A stretch of DNA of 64,000 bases, from assembly GCF_026212465.1 (NCBI RefSeq), contig NC_080058.1, positions 2,073,501 through 2,137,500 of the forward strand, in the 5' to 3' direction. Below the pieces are notes generated by a model. It made no database searches. It saw only the letters and a list, made by a program, of their open reading frames with translations, and had not been told where the DNA came from. This stretch comes from Amaranthus tricolor (taxonomy: Eukaryota; Streptophyta; Magnoliopsida; Caryophyllales; Amaranthaceae). The translations under genes and the position numbers were made by a program. This document shows, in pieces, positions 53,772-64,000 of the stretch. Every line of letters begins with the position of its first letter. The stretch's first letter is position 1.

Positions 53772-54181
53772 TTTTTTTTTTTTTCCTTCGATTGATTTAA
53801 AATAAAACTTATCTCGAATTTTTGTTGACGACTTCGATTCCAAAGTTTTAGGTCCGCTTAATTTTATGTGAAGAATTTGAGTTTATGGAAGTGATGAAAG
53901 TGTTATTGAGTGGATTTGAAGTGTTTTTATAGAAGTTTTAAGCTTAGTGGCATTTTCGTAATTTTTTAAATTCCAAGGGTAAAGTCGTAATTTCATTCGA
54001 GGGGTGGCGATAAAATGAAAATGGTGGCGACAAATAAGAATCGGGTTGATTATCGCCCAAAAGGTCACCCACTTTTGTGAAGGCCGAAAAGAGTAATCCA
54101 CTCAAAATGTATCTCCAGCACTGAGCCGGATTGGGTTAGGATATTGTAAAATATCCAGGATCCTATCTTCTGAGTTCTGAG

Positions 54182-54709
54182 TAAAGGTGAGCACGGTCCG
54201 ATTTGGTCTGGTCTGATACTAAAATTAGATCAAATTAGAAATTTCTATTTGAAAATTTTTCGGACCAAACCGGACTGTTTAAATCACTAGACCGAACCGG
54301 ACGAAACCGTTTTACAACGGTCCGGTCTGGTCTACGGTTTTTTATTTTTGTATTTTCATCCAAATTAATACATGTATTTATGCAAATATTTCACACCTAC
54401 AATTAATAAATATAATAATTTGTAATTAGTTGATAACATCAATATCATTCAAGTATATATTGCTATATAAAAATAACTACATCTTAAAATATCTAGGTAG
54501 CAACTTAATTTTTTAAATACAAAATTATGATTTTTGACCATAGTACGGTTTGCGATCCGGTCTGGTCTGAAAAATAAAAAAACCAAGACCAGACCGTAAA
54601 CCGTAATCTAATTTGAAAAAATCATACTAGACCATTTAAACCGTAGATCAGACCAAATACTAAAATTCCAATTTAATTTACGGTTTAGACCGAACTTTAT
54701 TCGGCCCTA
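54182..54709. mobile_element. hAT-type non-autonomous element, 528 bp
   Basis: Left end TAAAGGTGAGCACGGTCCG, right end inverted TAGGGCCGAATAAAGTTCGG. Flanks GTTCTGAG (54174-54181) and GTTTTGAG (54710-54717) are an 8-bp duplication with one difference. Both subterminal regions are rich in 'ggtctggtctga / cggtttagaccg' words. No coding sequence. Confidence 0.78.
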
Positions 54710-54717
54710 GTTTTGAG

Positions 54718-55139
54718 TATATACATACTTCCATACAAACAAACAACAAAGGCCTACGCACAAACATACCAAACAAATAAAGACAAATTCTCAAATGAGC
54801 ATCAAAATTGATGACCTAATATCCATTTATGATCAAAAAGAGATCACTTATAGTCTTAAAATGATTATTTATAATATTAAAATTAAATTTTAAAGTGATT
54901 ATTTATAATTATAAAGTGATCACAATTTTAAATTGATCAATTAGAGAAATATATAAACTCGTGTATTTGCTAAAAAAAATTTAGCAAAAAAATTCTTAAA
55001 TTGTGATAAGAGAAATGATAATCTCAACATTGCCTATATAAATCAACTAAGTAAATTAGTAACTCGTCTATCATCTTCATTCTTCATCATTATTCATTGG
55101 CTCGAATTCTACTATCTAACTATTACCAGAAAAACAAGT
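54718..55139. other. Spacer with a decayed MITE
   Basis: Between the hAT element and the PRISE pseudogene. At about 54790-54970 the words 'ctcaaatgag', 'gatcacttatagtcttaaaatgattatttata' and 'aaagtgatcac' resemble the interior of the MITE at 45847-46048. Nothing else is seen. Confidence 0.45.
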
Positions 55140-57786
<2,647 letters not shown>

Positions 57787-59533
57787 AATTGTAAGCCATG
57801 ATATGTACTCTATCTCCATCAAATCTTAATGATTATCATCCAATTAGGGGCTATGCATTTGCCTCCCATCATTTGATTGTGTTAGAATCATATGGATTGT
57901 GTTAGAATCATATGTCTATCCTACCAGTTGAGTCAGAATGTCAGATTTATTTTTCTAAAATCTTACTCGAATCCTACTTCAAGTCGGAGTCAAACTAAAT
58001 TTGTGTTGGATTACATATGTTTCTCGGTCGAACTCGAACTTAGTTGTCATCCCTATTGCTTACTCTTCATTTTATATTCTCTAATGTAGTACTTTAGCCC
58101 TTTATATCTCTAGTTATAAATGAATTAAAATTTAAAAAAATACTTTATTTAAAATTTATTTTTTTAAAAAAAAAAAAGAAAAGAAAAGTAGGAAACCACT
58201 AATGAAACGTTTTGATTTTTTTTCCTCCCAAAGTTGAATCCAACAAATTCAATTGCTAATGAAACCGTTTTTATATTTTTATTTTCTCCTATAGTTAAAT
58301 CTAAATATCCCTATATGTGATTATAACTAGCTCCTAAAGTTAAATCTAACAAAAATATTACTTCTTCTACAAGTATTGAAGAAACACATAATGACATAAG
58401 ATCTCATGGTGAAACAATTAATGGTGAGACCAATAGGCCTAATGTATATTTAATATTTTAAAATAATTACTTATAACCTTAATTGTTAAATATTTGACAA
58501 TTTTAAAGTGATAATTTTTTATAACATTAAAGTAATCAATTAAAAAAATAAACAAATTATATAAATTTGTCTTATAATAAAACGGTGTCATATTAATTGA
58601 TATAAATACTAACCAAAATAAGGAGTGTGCACTCTGCAGTTTCAAAGGGACGAAGTAAATACGAGAGGAAATTTTATACTCTACTATAGGGAGAGAGAGA
58701 GAGAGAGAGGGAGTAAGAGCCAACGTGTAATAAACCAAATAAAACAGAAATGGACCTTAAATATAAAAAATGGGAAAAGAATCCTGATTCAAATCAGGCA
58801 AATCTCGATTTTCAATCGCCAATTATCATCTGATATCTTTCTCGTTGACAAATCTACCTACTACTTCATCCAATAAAATTTATTGCATAAATTTTTACCA
58901 AAAATACAAAAAATAAAAGATAAATGTCTTGAAAATTGTCGGAAAAAATGTTTAAATGAGATAATAAATACCTCATGTACGCACAAAATTAAAGAATGTA
59001 GATCACAAGTTCACAACTAAAAATTAAAAATAAATCAATTTAATATTTTTTACAGTTTCGAAATACTTGCTACATTAGATTTATAGTTTTAGCTTTTTAT
59101 TTATACATTGTGACCAATGTAAGAAAAATATCGTCAAGTGTGATCTTATTTGAATCATCTAATCGCATATTTTTATTATATTAATTTTAAAATTTTTTGT
59201 TTTATGTATATATATATAAATACTTCATCCGTTCTAAAATACTTACTACCGATGATGAATTCAGTGAAAAAATATCACTAACAATAGCAAGTATAATATA
59301 TGATAGAACAGAAAAGGCAATTAAAATAACAAATTAAATTAGACGAAGTTGAATATGACAAGTATAATAAAATGAGGAGGTGGAACACAAAAAAAATGAG
59401 ACAAATTACATAATACATGTACACCTACATTTCTCCCTCTTCGTCACGTCATCATAAAGATAAAATTCAATTTTCTAGTCTTCCATAACCATCTCTTTCT
59501 TTCTCTCTATCTCCACCGATCGGAATCAAAACC
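57787..59533. other. Spacer between PRISE pseudogene and PRISE gene
   Basis: No gene. A (GA)n microsatellite lies at 58689-58710. At about 58385-58580 a decayed MITE relative of 45847-46048 can be seen ('gatctcatggtgaaac', 'ttttaaagtgataattttttata', 'aaacggtgtcat'). The last 150 bases before the PRISE ATG are CT-rich (tctctttctttctctctatctcc), likely the 5' leader. Confidence 0.5.
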
Positions 59534-60825
<1,292 letters not shown>

Positions 60826-61688
60826 GAAATTGGAGAAATTGAACTATGAGAATCTTTTAATTTTATGACCTTTTTTAATGGATAATTGGTTATCTTCTTT
60901 TGGTGGAAGTTTGTTGTAATCTCAATAAATATGGGAGTTTTGTATTTTGGATTCAAGAGTGATTAATTCCATTTGAAATGTCTATTTTCTTACTACAAAC
61001 TCTAGTGTTCTTTTCATTTTGACTCATTATGTTACATAGAAATAGAAAGTAAATGCATCTTACCCAAATCATCTGAAAACGGAAAACCAGAGGTAGATCT
61101 ACTCATCTACAATCTACTGTAAGTCCTTCAAAAGATTTGAACCTGTTAGTTTCAAAGGAGAACGATTATTCACAGTAAACAAAAACCGAACCATAGTTTT
61201 GGGATCAGCAAACATTAAACAAATTACAATATGAATACATAAATTATATTTGACGCGGAACAGGTATGATGTTCTCTAAACTGTCATATTTGGCACATTT
61301 TAAATGGTATTTCAAGGTAGTTGCATTAAGTTTTTGCCAAATATTTGCTTTACTATAACAAAAGCCACAGACGGACCAGAAAGAAAATTAGTAGCAGCTG
61401 TGACTTGCCATCATCATAATTTGGGTTCTTTCACACCCAAATTTCACTGATTTTAGAATATGAACTACATGATAACCATAACAATCACAGCAGATTTTAG
61501 GCGATAGCTGAGCTGGAGCTTCGTATTCATGGATGAAGTAATGTATTGACATGAAACATCACAATTCAAAAATGCAGGACTTCAAGACGCAGAGCAGGTT
61601 AACAGTAACTTGGCTTTAAGTTCCTCGGCTGAAACAACAAGCTAGAACTCCACCCTTACCAATAATGCTAGTTGTCAGATGGAAGATA
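60826..61688. other. Convergent intergenic region PRISE/DER
   Basis: Holds the 3' UTRs of both neighbours. A plus-strand AATAAAT at about 60925 is a plausible PRISE poly(A) signal. No repeat or gene is recognised in the rest. Confidence 0.5.
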
Positions 61689-64000
61689 TTATACATTCAC
61701 GACTTCTTTTCTTTGATTTTTTGAAAGATTGGCTCTTGTCTTTGTTGAGGTGCCTCCTATAGAACAATGCGGGTAATAAGGATCAGTAGTGCAGCCTATG
61801 AAATAATATTGTGAGAATCATATAGAAGTACACCATTCAAAAATATAAGAAATAAATAAGGATACATGTTTACACCTCATACAAAGAGGTCGAAATTTTC
61901 TCCTCGTGAACCCGCATTAAACTTGGTTAATTCAGAGACAGTATTGTCAATTTTCTAGTAATCAGTTAACAAAGATATCAGTAATTAAAGAGTTTTTCAA
62001 AGCTGAAATGGAACAATCACCTGCATGCTCTTTGCCAGATTTCCTTCTGCTGCGCCATAAAAGACGAATTGGAGTACCAGAAAATCCAGCATCAGAACGC
62101 AATTGTTTCTCCATATAGCGACGATAAGTCTCTGGAAAGAGCTTTGCATCATTAACAAAGAAAACAAATGTGGGAGGTCGGATAGCAGCCTGTTGCAAAA
62201 ATGTGAACCATTAGAACTTCCAAGTAATAGAAAAAATACAAGTACACCATTGAATGTCGCGAATGATCTGCTTATGAGCTTTTAAAACTTATGTAACAAA
62301 TATTGCTCAGCCATAGAATATACTCAATCTAGAACAATGACCATCAAATAAAGTTTCCTGATATCAGTTAAATATAGTCAATGTATTCATGGTATTGGAG
62401 AAATAAAGAAAGCATTTCACAAGATATTCATGGAACTATTTTTAGATGTCATGTACACTGTAAAACTTAAAACAATTGATTTGATAATTACTACATGCTG
62501 TTTTTACAGTTTAGGACCACCTACAATGAGCATAGTTTGAAGTTTGTAAACCCATCTTTCAATAAAAAGGCTAAAACACTAAATATTCTTATGTTTTTTA
62601 ATCAAATAAGGAGTTAGCTGAAAGTTTTTGTCTTCACATGAAGAATGTTTGTTACAGATAGGCATTAGGCTGAGCCTTGCCTCACAGCAATAATTCTAAT
62701 ACAGCAAACATAGGTTGTAGCAGCCAGATACAATGCACACAAAATGTGCATAGCAGTATTAAAAAATTCAACAATGCTAGCAGCTCACATGTTTCTCATG
62801 TAGCATAGATATGGTGATTGAACATAATAGCATACAAATGTCATTGGTGGCATGTGAATATGGTAGCACGTGTTATCCCTGATTGTAAAAGACAATATGC
62901 ACAAAGAAAACTGTGTTTAAGAAACTATGGGGCCCAGGTTTATTATCTTCCAGAAAATAAGCAAGCATAATGTGTTTCTGAAACAAATAAACCATAACCA
63001 AAGATACCTGTGTGCAATAATAAACACGTCCTCTCTTTCCGGCCCTAGTCCTTGGTGGAGCTTTAAAAGCCACGGCCTCTCGGACAACTTGATTTAATGT
63101 AGCCGTACTTAGTCTCCTTGATCTCTCTTTCTCTACTATGCTGGCAGCAACAATGATTCTACAAACATACAAATAAATGCCAAATCAGAACTTGAGCAAG
63201 GGTAACTGCTATTAAATGTAATAGTATGTCATCCAATGGCTCCCCACTCCGTTAGATGAATGAAGCAATGTATATTATGTGAATATATTTCGAATGTAAA
63301 TTTCATATCCCTGAACAAACATTTTAAAAAGAGAACGAGCTTCCAATCAAACTTAATAAGCTACAACTGAAAGCTTCTACAATTATGGCATATCATCACC
63401 AACTTCAGCACCACAGCAAACCACACAATAAAGAATAAACTCTATGCCTGTTATGAGCTCCACTTAAACGCTACATTTACAATTTATTGTTACATCAATT
63501 CACATCAATAATACTATCAGCTTAAAATTCCAGGGTTCTCATTGAAAATTTTCAGCTTTAATTGATACCACAGCCCGAGGTTATATATTCCTCAATGGTG
63601 AGGACACAAGATAGGGCTGTTATTTGCTGTGCCAATAATTTCAGACATCATGAGGCATGAGCTGAAACAAGTACACGCATAACAGATATTGGAAGGAGAA
63701 ACATAATGATGAGCATGATTATGATTAGGCCTGGGCTTCAACTGATGATTTCTTCCCCTGAAAGATCAAAAGAAGTCGGCACTGATTTATTGCTACAGTC
63801 AACATATGAGAATTTATTTGAACACACTAACCAATGAGTAGCAAAGAAAGCTTTCTATTGTATAGTTATACAAAGAAGACTCGTATAAACAATCATCAGC
63901 TTATGTATCAGTCTCACAAGTCACATGTATTCATAAAGAACACTAGAATTTTAATCCCGCATAAAATTCCAGTTACTAATATTGAGATATTAGAAAGAAA
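61689..64000 (-). CDS. DER: Der/EngA-type double GTPase, chloroplast form, last three exons (5' part outside window)
   Basis: Der (EngA) has two tandem GTPase domains and a KH-like C-terminal domain and is needed for large ribosomal subunit assembly; the plant nuclear form acts in the chloroplast. Only the C-terminal domain is here. Exons (minus): 63158-63008 ([20 protein letters not shown] ... RGRVYYCTQ), 62189-62021 ([18 protein letters not shown] ... [18 protein letters not shown]) and 61756-61689 ([10 protein letters not shown] ... VVNV, stop). The motifs [11 protein letters not shown] and [10 protein letters not shown] and the GTPIRL strand are typical of the Der KH-like domain. The splice joins are GT-AG and in frame. 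The 3-prime end is short and basic. 63159-64000 appears to be intron; the GTPase domains must lie beyond the right edge. The Arabidopsis counterpart is EMB2738. Confidence 0.9.

Larger units (their letters stand above)
49400..54045. mobile_element. Mutator-like element B (4.6 kb) with transposase remains and an open PMD gene
   Basis: Inverted ends of about 115 bp: left GGGAATTATTATTTGTC then ACCACCTTTTTCATTTTATC; right, inverted, CCCGATTCTTATTTGTC then GCCACCATTTTCATTTTATC. Both run on through GCCACCC, GAATGAAATTAC-type words and 'aaaatgccactaa'. TTGATTAT lies directly outside both ends (49392-49399 and 54046-54053), with the adjoining base differing, consistent with an 8-9 bp Mutator duplication. 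The plus strand holds a transposase (49707-51592, broken); the minus strand holds a 527-codon PMD frame (51570-53153). Palindrome arrays of the GTCGCAC motif lie inside both ends. It is better preserved than element A. Confidence 0.9.

Overview
The window is a piece of nuclear genome from a dicot plant. It is AT-rich, with GT-AG introns, 5'-heavy gene models and dense small transposons. Every host gene has a clear Arabidopsis-type counterpart. The repeat style (many short hAT, MULE and PIF elements, and 'gagacggtctc' MITEs) made me think of Caryophyllales/Amaranthaceae, but that is a guess. Gene models were built by joining splice sites by eye; each complete model closes in frame at the length usual for its family.

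Layout, left to right. (1) At 1-113 (-) is the first exon of a second xanthine dehydrogenase gene running off the left edge. (2) 114-5681 is gene-free and holds a MULE-type MITE, a 1.6-kb element with 131-bp inverted ends, and a palindrome array. (3) 5682-15547 (-) is a complete 13-exon XDH (1370 aa), so XDH is tandemly duplicated. (4) 17505-22338 (-) is an 11-exon ER lysophosphatidate acyltransferase (LPAT2 type, 383 aa). Its introns carry a TRIM retroelement and a mitochondrial 26S rRNA fragment. (5) 22802-26235 is a decayed Mutator-like element with a 9-bp target duplication, holding a MuDR-type fragment and a plant-mobile-domain (PMD) fragment. (6) 26687-27302 is a hAT element. (7) 27430-32118 (+) is an RBP45/47 three-RRM protein (427 aa) with a probable GC-AG intron. 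(8) 32640-33345 is a 114-bp tandem repeat. (9) 33586-42026 (-) is a 10-exon ALDH3-family aldehyde dehydrogenase (484 aa) with a 3.7-kb first intron full of elements. (10) 42027-49391 is a gene desert with nested MITEs. (11) 49400-54045 is a second, larger PMD-carrying MULE with good inverted ends. It has a frameshifted transposase and, tail to tail with it, an open 527-aa PMD reading frame. (12) 55140-57786 (+) is a dead progesterone 5-beta-reductase/iridoid-synthase-like (PRISE) gene, cut by a PIF/Harbinger element. (13) 59534-60825 (+) is its intact paralogue (395 aa). (14) 61689 to the right edge (-) is the 3' end of a chloroplast Der/EngA-type GTPase gene.

The host genes do unrelated jobs (purine breakdown, phospholipid synthesis, RNA binding, aldehyde oxidation, enone reduction, plastid ribosome assembly) and do not form a metabolic cluster. 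The most distinctive content is the pair of PMD-bearing Mutator-like elements. Both have arrays of short palindromes just inside their ends, with different sequences but the same layout. A third array of this type, without coding sequence, lies at 4617-4860.
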